Part shown: positions 1-7,269 of the stretch, one piece after another
Position numbering within the stretch: the first letter of the stretch is position 1
How the letters are laid out: every line of letters starts with the position of its first letter
Assembly (NCBI GenBank): GCA_023423835.1
Contig: JAFAEW010000099.1
Span: 1 to 15,168 of the forward strand
Direction of reading: 5' to 3'
DNA: 15,168 nt
Origin: Bacteroidota bacterium
GTDB lineage: Bacteria; Bacteroidota; Bacteroidia; Chitinophagales; Chitinophagaceae
Notes under the pieces: generated by a model
Seen by the model: the letters and a program-made list of their open reading frames with translations, nothing else
Databases searched by the model: none
What the model was told of the DNA's origin: nothing
Position numbers and translations under genes: made by a program

Positions 1-116
1 GACTTGTACAAGGTTTATTATTTACAGCGATAACAACTGCAATTTTTGTCAATTCCCGATCTCAGAAAAGGCAGGTGAATGAGCCGGAAACCGCTTCAGG
101 AAAGAAATTCGAATAA
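1..116 (+). CDS. C-terminal end of a probable integral membrane protein (5' end outside window)
   Basis: The frame beginning at base 3 is open from the window edge to a TAA at 114-116 and encodes 37 residues. The first half is a hydrophobic stretch (LVQGLLFTAITTAIFVNSR) that looks like the last membrane-spanning helix of a transporter or other polytopic protein. A charged, cytoplasm-like tail rich in K, R, E and Q follows, ending GKKFE. Only the tail is visible, so no family can be assigned; a sugar transporter would fit the glycosidase downstream, but that is a guess. The next gene on this strand starts 330 bases later. The alternative is a chance open frame, but the helix-then-charged-tail pattern favours a real end. 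Confidence 0.5.
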   Translation, partial: LVQGLLFTAITTAIFVNSRSQKRQVNEPETASGKKFE

Positions 117-446
117 TCGTTGCGGAGACGGGCAGCCGGAAGAGATGCTGAGTGTGTTTTTTTCGAACGCAGAATTTTTGCTGCCTTCGACCGGTAAAAA
201 CTCTCAGCTCCTAATAAAAATGTATTCAATAAAAAATTGTTACCGCTGAAGTTGCGGATCAATGGGAGAATTTTCTTTAATTTATAAAAATTTCACCTTC
301 ACAGTTTTGTTGATCGAATTGCTGTTGGCAATAACGACAATAAAGCCAGGGAAATTTAATCCTTTTAACTTCGATTGAAGCGGCTGATTTTGTGCACCAG
401 CATTTTTCCCGGGAAAATGATCGTTCCTTTTGATAATTAAGTTTGT
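117..446. other. Spacer upstream of the GH3 gene
   Basis: No convincing complete gene lies in these 330 bases. Short inverted pieces such as CCGC-N7-GCGG near 244-258 are too weak to call a terminator. On the minus strand a frame is open from about 482 down to a TAA at 282-284, and its translation has protein-like composition; see the finding on a possible coding relic. The only regulatory-looking element is the TAnnTTTG match next to the GH3 start codon. Confidence 0.5.
438..445 (+). promoter_or_regulatory. Possible Bacteroidota -7 element (TAAGTTTG) for the GH3 gene
   Basis: TAAGTTTG is an exact match to the Bacteroidota -7 consensus TAnnTTTG and ends one base before the ATG at 447. I see no TTG at the usual 17-23 base spacing upstream. 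If it is used, the transcript would begin at or inside the start codon, so either the message is leaderless or translation begins further in. It may also be a chance match. Confidence 0.35.
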
Positions 447-2615
447 ATGAGAAATCAATGCTTTGTTTTTACGCTGGCCGCCCTACTCGCCCTGCTGGCT
501 TTACCGCAAACAACAGTTCTAGCACAGCAGAAAGAGATTTTCAGAGATGAACGTCTTCCCATGGAAACGAGAATTAACGACCTGCTCAGCCAACTCACGC
601 TGGCAGAAAAAGTCTCCCTTCTCGGCAATGAAAACAAGGCGATTCCCGGCCTGCAAATTCCTGCTTATAATTGGTGGAATGAAGCGCTGCATGGTGTGGC
701 AAGGGCCGGACTGGCCACGGTTTTTCCTCAGGCGATCGGACTGGCCGCCAGTTTCAATGATTCTTTGATACGCGAAGTGGCCGGTGCAATCTCTACGGAA
801 GCAAGGGCTAAGTACAATATTTTCACGGCCAATAACCGGCACATTCAGTATGGAGGGTTGACGTTTTGGTCGCCCAATATCAATATTTTCCGCGATCCGA
901 GATGGGGACGCGGACAGGAAACCTATGGTGAGGATCCGTATTTAACCGCTAAAATGGGACTCGCTTTTGTGCAGGGCATGCAGGGAAATGATGCAAAATA
1001 TTTGAAAACCGCCGCCTGTGCCAAACACTATGCCGTACACAGCGGGCCGGAAAACGGGCGCCACGCTTTCAATTCGATCGTGGATGAAAAAGACCTGCGG
1101 GAGACCTACCTCTTTGCTTTCAAAAAACTGGTTGATGGCGGAGTTGAATCCGTAATGTGCGCCTACAACAGAACGAATGGCGAGCCCTGCTGCACCAGCA
1201 ACACCCTTTTGACGAATATCCTTTTACAGGAATGGAGATTTAAAGGACATGTGGTCACTGATTGCGGTGCGTTATACGATATTATCACCGGCCATAAATT
1301 ATCGGATGATCCTGCCGCGGTGGCGGCGATGGCCATCAGGGCCGGTGTAAATCTCGATTGCGCCAACCTCCTGCAAAAGAATGTCGAAGACGCCATTCAA
1401 CGAAAACTTCTCACTGAAAAAGAAGTGGATGCTTCCCTGGCGAAGCTTCTGCGTACGCAATTTAAATTAGGATTTTATGATGATCCGGAATCAAACCCGT
1501 TCTCAAAACTCGGCGAGGCGGATGTGCACAATGCAAAAAATATAGCGCTGGCAAAAACCGTAGCGGAACAAAGCATGGTCTTGCTTAAGAATGACAACCG
1601 TTTATTGCCCTTGAAGAAGGAAGCTTATGGATCAATTATGGTTTTAGGATCGAATGCGGGTGCAATGGATCCAATGGTTGGAAATTACCATGGCATGTCG
1701 GGCAATATCGTCACCTTTGCCGAGGGCATCACGGCTGCTGCCGGTCCGGGCATCGCCGTGCAGTATGATCTGGGCAGCAATTTTACCGACACCACGCGTT
1801 TTGGCGGCGTATGGGCCGCGGGCAACAGCGATATCACCATTGCTGTAATCGGACTTACTCCCGTGTATGAAGGCGAGGAAGGCGATGCTTTTCTCGCTGC
1901 CAATGGCGGCGACCGGCTTACACTTGATCTCCCCGCTGCACATATTGCTCTTTTGAAGAAATTAAAGCAGAATAAGAAGCCGCTGATAGCGGTAGTTACT
2001 GCCGGCAGCAACGTAAACATTTCCGCCATCGAACCCTATGCGGATGCGATCATCCTGGCGTGGTATCCCGGCGAGCAGGGAGGCAATGCACTCGGAGATA
2101 TTCTTTTCGGAACCGTGTCGCCTTCGGGTCGTTTGCCGGTTACCTTTTACAATTCACTCACCGATCTGCCCGACTATACGAGCTACGGGATGAAAGGCCG
2201 CACCTACCGGTATTTTGAAGGGGATGTTCAGTTTCCTTTTGGGTACGGTCTGTCCTACACAACGTTTGCCTATGACTGGCACTATAAACCCAAGGCGATC
2301 CGGTCTGCAAAGGATTCCATTACTTTTTCTGTGGTCGTCACAAATACCGGGTCGATGGATGGTGATGAAGTAGCACAGGTTTACATCCGTTATCCCGCTG
2401 TTGAACGCATGCCGTTAAAGGAATTAAAAGCATTCAAAAGAGTTTCAATTCCCAAAGGTGAAACACAGAAGATCCGTTTTTCCATCCCGGCGAGCGAACT
2501 CATGAAATGGGATCTGAAGGCTAAAAAATGGCTGCTTTATCCCGGTAATTATCAGGTGTTGATCGGCAGCAGTTCCAGCGACATCCGGCTGCAGGCGGAG
2601 GTTAAAGTGAAGTGA
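447..2615 (+). CDS. Secreted glycoside hydrolase family 3 beta-glycosidase (beta-xylosidase/beta-glucosidase type)
   Basis: This 722-residue protein is a full-length three-domain GH3 enzyme that removes terminal beta-linked sugars from oligosaccharides, probably in the periplasm. A Sec signal peptide occupies residues 1-26 with cleavage after VLA. The (beta/alpha)8 domain spans about 32-340 and contains WWNEALHGVA, typical of the beta-xylosidase branch, RDPRWGR from 149, the Lys-His pair at 193-194 in KHYAVHSGPE, and the nucleophile Asp272 in VVTDCGA. The alpha/beta sandwich domain is about 375-600. The VYEGEEGDAF segment at 473-482 supplies the likely acid/base Glu, but I cannot say which of E475, E477 or E478 it is. 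A fibronectin III-like domain fills about 630-715. There is no T9SS sorting tail. Xylosidase versus glucosidase specificity cannot be settled from motifs. No TonB/SusCD genes are visible beside it. Confidence 0.95.
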   Translation: MRNQCFVFTLAALLALLALPQTTVLAQQKEIFRDERLPMETRINDLLSQLTLAEKVSLLGNENKAIPGLQIPAYNWWNEALHGVARAGLATVFPQAIGLAASFNDSLIREVAGAISTEARAKYNIFTANNRHIQYGGLTFWSPNINIFRDPRWGRGQETYGEDPYLTAKMGLAFVQGMQGNDAKYLKTAACAKHYAVHSGPENGRHAFNSIVDEKDLRETYLFAFKKLVDGGVESVMCAYNRTNGEPCCTSNTLLTNILLQEWRFKGHVVTDCGALYDIITGHKLSDDPAAVAAMAIRAGVNLDCANLLQKNVEDAIQRKLLTEKEVDASLAKLLRTQFKLGFYDDPESNPFSKLGEADVHNAKNIALAKTVAEQSMVLLKNDNRLLPLKKEAYGSIMVLGSNAGAMDPMVGNYHGMSGNIVTFAEGITAAAGPGIAVQYDLGSNFTDTTRFGGVWAAGNSDITIAVIGLTPVYEGEEGDAFLAANGGDRLTLDLPAAHIALLKKLKQNKKPLIAVVTAGSNVNISAIEPYADAIILAWYPGEQGGNALGDILFGTVSPSGRLPVTFYNSLTDLPDYTSYGMKGRTYRYFEGDVQFPFGYGLSYTTFAYDWHYKPKAIRSAKDSITFSVVVTNTGSMDGDEVAQVYIRYPAVERMPLKELKAFKRVSIPKGETQKIRFSIPASELMKWDLKAKKWLLYPGNYQVLIGSSSSDIRLQAEVKVK

Positions 2616-3089
2616 GGGGGAAAATCATTTATGCATTTCCGGCATCTTCACTCCTAACTTATAAAACCCGACATATTCTTGCGCGATAGGTAGGAATACC
2701 CAAGCCTTGTCAGGTGCAGAAGTGCAGGTATTTTAACTCTTGAATCTTCGTTGAATGCCATTGAATAATAAAAGTTTCTTCGAAAACAGGTTTGATAATT
2801 AGGGAAGCATTTTACCCGGATCAAAGATTATAATTTATTTTGAAAAAAAGACATTTACAACGTAAACGATACCTCACCAACATCACCCTTCTTTCCTACG
2901 ATTCAAATGGCATAATGTTTTGCGGTTAACTTAAAAGCCTCCCAAGTTTTCCAACTTACACCCCTAAAAAAACCGACCAATCACTCAATCCTAATGTGAT
3001 ACTTCATCATTTTCTTTCCGTACAATCGGTTCGTCTTTCTCCCTCTCGCCCCCAATTCAAATCCATTCAAACTTTTTAACGTATTTTCA
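2616..3089. other. Spacer between GH3 and cytidine deaminase genes, with a gene remnant
   Basis: These 474 bases contain no intact gene. The left part holds the HsdR-like stub on the minus strand (separate entry). The right part, about 2762-3082, is AT-rich with C-rich, G-poor stretches on the + strand and shows no tRNA, repeat array or convincing hairpin. An imperfect inverted pair, AATACC at 2695-2700 and GGTATT at 2727-2732, lies inside the stub, so it is better explained as former coding sequence than as a terminator. Confidence 0.55.
2654..2761 (-). pseudogene. Truncated N-terminus of a type I restriction enzyme R subunit (HsdR relic)
   Basis: On the minus strand an ATG at 2759-2761 opens a 35-codon frame that ends in TAG at 2654-2656. 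Its first residues, MAFNEDSRVKIPALLHL, followed by TRLGYSYLSRKN, closely match from memory the conserved beginning of HsdR subunits (HSDR_N family: F-N-E-x-S-R-V-K-I-P, then H-L-x-R-L-G-Y-x-Y-L). A complete HsdR is around 1000 residues. Here the similarity stops after about 29 residues, and the last six (MSGFIS) look unrelated. No hsdM or hsdS sequence is visible nearby. The interpretation is the leftover 5' end of a lost restriction system. The match is from recognition and not from a search, but a chance match over this length is unlikely. Confidence 0.6.
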
Positions 3090-3090
3090 A
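3083..3090 (+). promoter_or_regulatory. Possible -7 element (TATTTTCA) for the cytidine deaminase gene
   Basis: TATTTTCA resembles TAnnTTTG (the last two bases differ) and runs into the first ATG at 3090. If it is the promoter, transcription would begin near 3095, past that ATG, and translation would have to begin at the second in-frame ATG (3111), which is preceded by the purine-rich AAAGAAAGGAT. It is therefore relevant to the choice of start. Confidence 0.3.
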
Positions 3091-3596
3091 TGAAAGAAAA
3101 AAGAAAGGATATGACAAAAAGAGAAGCGGGATTTTCTTATACGGTTTTTGAAACTTCGGATGACCTTAGTGAAAAGGATGCGGAACTGGTGTCAAGGGCG
3201 AGGGAATTTACGAAAACGGCTTATGCGCCTTATTCAAAGTTCAGGGTGGCGGCGGCGGCGCGGATGGAAAACGGAAAGATCGTCTGCGGTACAAACCAGG
3301 AAAATGCGAGCTTTCCCGTGGGAATTTGTGCGGAAAGGGTATTGCTCAGCACCATTTCTTCCATTTATCCTGACGAACAAATTGAGACGATTGCGGTGAC
3401 CTATGAACCCGAAAATGGAATTAGCGATCAGCCCGCCTCTCCCTGTGGCCTTTGCCGTCAAACTTTATTGGAATACGAACAAAGGCAGGAAAAACCCATC
3501 CGGATCCTGCTGGCCGGAATGGAAGGAGAAATCTACTTGCTCGATACAGTTTCGCATTTATTGCCACTCGGATTCGGGAAGGAAAACCTGAAATGA
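3090..3596 (+). CDS. cdd: Cytidine deaminase
   Basis: This zinc enzyme hydrolyses cytidine and deoxycytidine to uridine and deoxyuridine in pyrimidine salvage in the cytoplasm. The two signature motifs are present: CAERVLL with zinc ligand Cys80 and catalytic Glu82, and PCGLCRQ with zinc ligands Cys119 and Cys122. Residues APYSKFRVAAAA and the NQENASFP segment form the nucleoside pocket typical of the family. The 168-residue length is slightly long for the short homotetrameric class (about 130-160). The start is uncertain. The ATG at 3090 gives the longest form, but the in-frame ATG at 3111 (MTKREAGF) has a purine-rich stretch just upstream and a promoter-like TATTTTCA overlapping the first ATG, so the shorter 161-residue form may be the real one. 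The gene ends convergently with isocitrate dehydrogenase across a shared terminator. Confidence 0.95.
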   Translation: MKEKRKDMTKREAGFSYTVFETSDDLSEKDAELVSRAREFTKTAYAPYSKFRVAAAARMENGKIVCGTNQENASFPVGICAERVLLSTISSIYPDEQIETIAVTYEPENGISDQPASPCGLCRQTLLEYEQRQEKPIRILLAGMEGEIYLLDTVSHLLPLGFGKENLK

Positions 3597-3600
3597 ACAA

Positions 3601-3641
3601 AAAAAAACAGCAACGTTTTTTTGTTGCTGCTTTTCCTTTTT
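3601..3641. terminator. Bidirectional intrinsic terminator between convergent cdd and icd
   Basis: CAGCAAC at 3608-3614 pairs perfectly with GTTGCTG at 3623-3629 around an 8-base loop (GTTTTTTT). An A-run precedes the stem (3601-3607) and a T-rich run follows it (from 3631), so it can serve transcripts from both sides. It sits between the stop codon of cytidine deaminase and the stop codon of isocitrate dehydrogenase, where a shared terminator is expected. Confidence 0.8.
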
Positions 3642-3653
3642 CGAAATGAATTT

Positions 3654-4883
3654 TTAGCGGTTCAATTTCTTCTTCAGATTTTCATCCAATACATCCAAAA
3701 ATTCCTGAGTATAGAGATAGTCTTTACCGTGTTCTACATTTTTCTTGATGGTGATGGCAAGATCCTTTGTCATCTTCCCGCTTTCAACCGTTTCAATACA
3801 AACTTCTTCCAGCGCTTTTCCAAAATGAATCAGATCGGCATTGTTATCAAGCTTTCCCCTAAATTCCAAACCTCTCGTCCAGGCAAAAATGGATGCGATC
3901 GGATTGGTGGAGGTGGGATTTCCTTTCTGGTGTTCACGGTAATGACGCGTTACTGTTCCATGCGCCGCTTCTGCTTCCATTGTTTTTCCATCGGGCGTAA
4001 CGAGCGTTGATGTCATCAATCCGAGGCTTCCAAAACCCTGGGCTACCGTATCGCTTTGCACATCGCCATCGTAGTTTTTACAAGCCCACACAAAATTGCC
4101 ATGCCATTTCAATGCACTCGCCACCATATCGTCGATCAAACGGTGTTCATAAGTGATTCCCAACGCATCCATTTTTGGTTTATATTCATTCAGATAAACC
4201 TCTTCGAATATATCCTTAAATCTGCCGTCGTACTTTTTGAGAATGGTATTTTTGGTAGAAAGATAAAGCGGCCATTCCTTCATGATCGCCTGGTTGAAAC
4301 AGGCATGCGCAAAGCCGCGAATACTCTCGTCTGTATTATACATCGCGAGTGCAATGCCATCGCCTCTGAAGTTGTACACTTCATATTCCTGAACCGTTCC
4401 GTCTTCACCTTCAAATTTGATGGTTAATTTTCCTTTCCCTTTGGTAAGGAAATCGGTTGCACGGTATTGATCTCCAAACGCATGACGGCCGATACAAATC
4501 GGGGCTGTCCAGTTGGGCACAGGCCGCGGAACATTTTTGCAAACGATTGGCTCACGGAAAACAGTTCCATCCAGAATATTACGGATGGTGCCATTGGGAC
4601 TTTTCCACATTTGTTTTAGGTTAAATTCCTTCACCCTCGCTTCATCCGGTGTAATGGTAGCGCATTTGATGCCCACGCCATATTGTTTTATCGCGTTCGC
4701 CGCATCAATGGTAACCTGGTCATTGGTGGCATCGCGGTTTTCGATTCCCAGATCAAAATACTTTATATCCACATCAATATAAGGTAGAATGAGCTTGTCT
4801 TTAATAAACTTCCAGATAATCCTTGTCATTTCATCCCCATCCAGTTCAACTACCGGATTTGCAACTTTGATTTTTTCCGCCAT
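3654..4883 (-). CDS. icd: NADP-dependent isocitrate dehydrogenase (eukaryote-like subfamily)
   Basis: This enzyme carries out oxidative decarboxylation of isocitrate to 2-oxoglutarate with NADP+, a TCA-cycle step and NADPH source in the cytoplasm. The 409-residue sequence follows the animal IDH1/IDH2 type nearly throughout: GDEMTRIIW near the start, GIENRDATNDQVT, KCATITPDE, KSPNGTIRNIL, GRHAFGDQYRATDF (its Arg133 corresponds to human IDH1 Arg132, a substrate-binding residue), YDGRFKDIF, YEHRLIDDMVA, NYDGDVQSD and TSTNPIASIFAWTRGL. The HGTVTRH segment (Arg313-His314) corresponds to residues that contact the 2'-phosphate of NADP, supporting NADP over NAD. It differs from the short E. coli Icd type and the large monomeric type. 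The ATG at 4883 gives the family's usual N-terminus. It stands alone and converges with cytidine deaminase. Confidence 0.97.
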   Translation of the reverse strand: MAEKIKVANPVVELDGDEMTRIIWKFIKDKLILPYIDVDIKYFDLGIENRDATNDQVTIDAANAIKQYGVGIKCATITPDEARVKEFNLKQMWKSPNGTIRNILDGTVFREPIVCKNVPRPVPNWTAPICIGRHAFGDQYRATDFLTKGKGKLTIKFEGEDGTVQEYEVYNFRGDGIALAMYNTDESIRGFAHACFNQAIMKEWPLYLSTKNTILKKYDGRFKDIFEEVYLNEYKPKMDALGITYEHRLIDDMVASALKWHGNFVWACKNYDGDVQSDTVAQGFGSLGLMTSTLVTPDGKTMEAEAAHGTVTRHYREHQKGNPTSTNPIASIFAWTRGLEFRGKLDNNADLIHFGKALEEVCIETVESGKMTKDLAITIKKNVEHGKDYLYTQEFLDVLDENLKKKLNR

Positions 4884-4905
4884 ATTTGAATTAATATTTA
4901 TCAGA

Positions 4906-4913
4906 TAAAAGTA
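4906..4913 (-). promoter_or_regulatory. Possible -7 element for icd (TACTTTTA on the minus strand)
   Basis: TACTTTTA is a near match to TAnnTTTG, 22 bases upstream of the icd ATG, which would give a leader of roughly 15-17 bases. No clear TTG -33 element is seen at the usual spacing. Confidence 0.35.
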
Positions 4914-5076
4914 ACAAAAGTAAATATTTGAACAGGGAGAAAAAAGATTTAGAAGGGTAAATTATCTTTTCACGGATAATACTGTCCCCGAAAACAAAAG
5001 TTTTACTGAAATCATCGATAGAGCGATTATGCGTTTCGGGAAAGCAGCCTGATTCCAAAGTTGCCAAGATCAATCC

Positions 5077-7104
5077 TCATCGTATCAGCACGGTGGTGCC
5101 CTTCTTAAACACCCGGGTTCCGGATTCATCTGTGAATTCAAGCATCCAGACATAGGTTCCGGCCGGCTGTTGATTTCCATTTACGGTTCCATCCCATTTT
5201 TTCGTCCAGTCGGTGGTTTGAAAAACCGGCTGTCCCCAACGGTTAAAAACCCTGAATTGCAGTTGCGTGGCTTTATAGGCATTCAACGGATAAAGATAAT
5301 CATTCAATCCGTCCTGGTTGGGTGTGAAAGCAGAGGGAACTGCGATGTAGCAGTTGTAAACAACCTTTATGAATGAACTGGCGGTATCAAAACAATTTTT
5401 ATCGCTTTCCACAATCAATCTTACCGGGAACAACCGGTCGCGGTCCACCCGCGGGTATATCTGCGGAGCAGGATCCTGCAGGCTACTGGTGTTTCCATTT
5501 CCGAATTGCCAGTTCCAGGCAACAATTTTTCCAATACTTGAATCTTTGAAAACGGCAACATCATCGGGACAAAAAACCGGAGGTCCTGACATGACTGCCC
5601 GCAATGAATCGTGATCTAAATAAAAAGCGGTGCTAACGGTATCTGAGCAAAAACCATTTGTTACCGATAACTGCACGTTCTTATCCCCGTAAACGGAATA
5701 ATACATCACAGGGTTTTGCTGGGAGGAAGTAAGAACGCTGTCAAAGGTCCAACTCCAGGAAGTGATGGAAGTTCCGCCATTATTAAAATATTTCACGGTA
5801 TCGGTTCTGCATCCCTGAAGGATTTCGAAAGAAAAATCTGCTGATACGGTGTCTTTTACATAAAAGCCGATGGTGGCGGGAAGCGTTTCTTCTCCGCATT
5901 CATCAATGATGGTATTGCCATCAAATCCGGGCTTCAGACTTATAATGTAATCTCCTTCGTGCACGACCGGCTGGGTAAAATGTACCCGCACGATTGTACT
6001 TAATCCGTTGTTGCAGATTCCTTCGGCCGATTGAATGCCGAGTGGAAAAGGCCCGGAAACCGAAAAGTCGCTTCCATCATTTGCAATGCTGCTGCAGTTA
6101 ATATTTTTCTTGAAAACCAGATCAACATATTGTGGAGCGCAACTCAATGGAGCGATGCTGTCTAATGGAGTCGGCTGCTTGGGAAGTACCTCGGCTGTAA
6201 CCTGGAAATTTTCAGGAATCTGCTTATCGCAGTTATCCATAATTGTATTTTGATCGGTTCCGGTTTTTACGGTAACCTGATAACTACCGGCGGGAATCGG
6301 CGCGTCAAACCGGAGGATCACCGAGTCCATATCAAAACCCGAACTGCAGCCGATGCCGGTCGCGGACACAATCTTTTGCGAAATTCCGGGAATGAAAAAA
6401 TCACTTCCATCCGATGCAAGGCTGCTGCACTTCATTCTTTTACTAAGCTTCACGGTAATCTCCATTGCATCACAGGAAGGCTGAGCAGACAAAACAAAAG
6501 GATCTACCGGATCGGTAATGCTTGCCGTTCCGCCGCCGAAAGACAACTTATATCCCTGGCGGGTGTCGGTATAATGGCTCACCATCAGAAGGTAGGTATG
6601 TCCTTTAAATATCTGCGGCATTCTGCTGATGGTGGTTACCGGAGGCACCTGCAATGGATCAGAAGCGCATTCTACCATATTAAGCCCGGCCGGTCCGGCT
6701 CCGGTAGGTGCATAGGTTCCTGCCCAATTTGCCACAACAAAAAGGGAAGGATCAGTATAAACATCACCGGGTGCATTGTTTGTAATATCAAAGATCTGCC
6801 AGTCATAGTCGTCGTCCCCATCGATCGGATTTATCATAAAGCCCAAAGTTCCGGTTTCATAGCAGGTAAAGCGGTACCAATAGGGATTCTTATCGTTGTA
6901 TTGAGCATTGGCACAACCGGGAACAGGAATCGTGTTGTTAACACAATACGGCACCTCCTGCTGCAAAAATGTATCCAGCCCGCAAACCGGAAAAGCCGTA
7001 AACGGTGTTTGTCCCAGCGTGGTGCACTGCGCCTTTAACTCACCGGGAAATGGAAGCGAAAAGAAGAAAAACAGTATGATTACAAAGGCAGAAAGCTGTT
7101 TCAT
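5077..7104 (-). CDS. Secreted multidomain protein with PKD-like domains and gliding-motility-associated C-terminal (CHU_C) domain
   Basis: This 675-residue protein is probably exported by Sec and then across the outer membrane by the type IX secretion system. Residues 1-26 form a signal peptide (AFVIILFFFF core, cleavage near LKA). Residues about 70-195 form a beta-rich region with acidic GDDDYDW. Two tandem copies of a roughly 111-residue Ig-like unit follow (203-299 and 314-416), each containing CSS-x-A-x-DGSDF and NTI-x-D-x-C. PKD-like domains occupy about 420-495 (SITSWSWTFD) and 500-583 (IVAWNWQFGNG). The C-terminus from about 590 (AFTPNQDGLND, FNRWGQPVF, PAGTYVW, KGTTVLIR) matches the CHU_C/TIGR04131 type, which is linked to T9SS export and surface attachment. 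Evenly spaced cysteines suggest disulfides. No catalytic motif is seen, so an adhesin or structural surface role is inferred. No gld/por genes are nearby. Confidence 0.88.
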   Translation of the reverse strand: MKQLSAFVIILFFFFSLPFPGELKAQCTTLGQTPFTAFPVCGLDTFLQQEVPYCVNNTIPVPGCANAQYNDKNPYWYRFTCYETGTLGFMINPIDGDDDYDWQIFDITNNAPGDVYTDPSLFVVANWAGTYAPTGAGPAGLNMVECASDPLQVPPVTTISRMPQIFKGHTYLLMVSHYTDTRQGYKLSFGGGTASITDPVDPFVLSAQPSCDAMEITVKLSKRMKCSSLASDGSDFFIPGISQKIVSATGIGCSSGFDMDSVILRFDAPIPAGSYQVTVKTGTDQNTIMDNCDKQIPENFQVTAEVLPKQPTPLDSIAPLSCAPQYVDLVFKKNINCSSIANDGSDFSVSGPFPLGIQSAEGICNNGLSTIVRVHFTQPVVHEGDYIISLKPGFDGNTIIDECGEETLPATIGFYVKDTVSADFSFEILQGCRTDTVKYFNNGGTSITSWSWTFDSVLTSSQQNPVMYYSVYGDKNVQLSVTNGFCSDTVSTAFYLDHDSLRAVMSGPPVFCPDDVAVFKDSSIGKIVAWNWQFGNGNTSSLQDPAPQIYPRVDRDRLFPVRLIVESDKNCFDTASSFIKVVYNCYIAVPSAFTPNQDGLNDYLYPLNAYKATQLQFRVFNRWGQPVFQTTDWTKKWDGTVNGNQQPAGTYVWMLEFTDESGTRVFKKGTTVLIR
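5857..6165 (-). repeat. Second copy of the ~111-residue tandem domain repeat
   Basis: This encodes residues 314-416 of the CHU_C protein. CSSIANDGSDF and NTIIDEC align with the same motifs in the preceding copy at a constant offset of 111 residues. The copies have diverged, so this is an old internal domain duplication. Confidence 0.7.
6208..6498 (-). repeat. First copy of the ~111-residue tandem domain repeat
   Basis: This encodes residues 203-299 of the CHU_C protein and contains CSSLASDGSDF at 226-236 and NTIMDNC at 286-292. The shared layout is: cysteine, beta-strand, CSS-DGSDF loop, hydrophobic strands, G-x-Y, then an aspartate/cysteine end. It resembles bacterial Ig-like (SbsA/Big-type) modules. 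Confidence 0.7.
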
Positions 7105-7120
7105 TATAATATAACGGCGA

Positions 7121-7128
7121 TAAAGATA
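7121..7128 (-). promoter_or_regulatory. Possible -7 element for the CHU_C protein gene (TATCTTTA on the minus strand)
   Basis: TATCTTTA differs from TAnnTTTG only in its last base and lies 16 bases upstream of the ATG at 7104, predicting a leader of about 10 bases. No clear -33 TTG is visible at the expected spacing. Confidence 0.4.
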
Positions 7129-7258
7129 TTATTTGCTGAAGGAAGGAGAAAAAATATTTGAGGAATGAAATTTCCAGGAGAAAAGAAACTGCGATTACCG
7201 GCTATCCTGCTATAAAATCTCCGATGCTTAATCGATCCTGCTATTTGGCATTTAGACT

Positions 7259-7266
7259 TATCTTGC
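7259..7266 (+). promoter_or_regulatory. Possible -7 element for recF (TATCTTGC)
   Basis: TATCTTGC is a partial match to TAnnTTTG, three bases upstream of the recF ATG. The arrangement resembles that before the M1 peptidase gene in this window. If active, the recF message would be almost leaderless. Confidence 0.3.
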
Positions 7267-7269
7267 CGC

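Noticed and set aside
62..262. Minus-strand 66-codon frame at the left end
   Set aside because: It overlaps the better supported + strand C-terminal tail (1-116), and its composition does not look like a known protein.
2695..2732. Hairpin AATACC/GGTATT as a GH3 terminator
   Set aside because: The stem is short with a 26-base loop and no U-run directly after it. The sequence is better explained as the HsdR remnant on the other strand.
4891..5073. Minus-strand 60-codon frame just upstream of icd
   Set aside because: It needs a TTG start, has no family resemblance, and covers the likely icd promoter, so it is most likely a chance open frame.
6250..7038. 262-codon + strand frame inside the CHU_C gene
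   Set aside because: It is antisense to a well-supported secreted protein, has no recognisable domain, and its basic, cysteine-rich composition is typical of a shadow frame.
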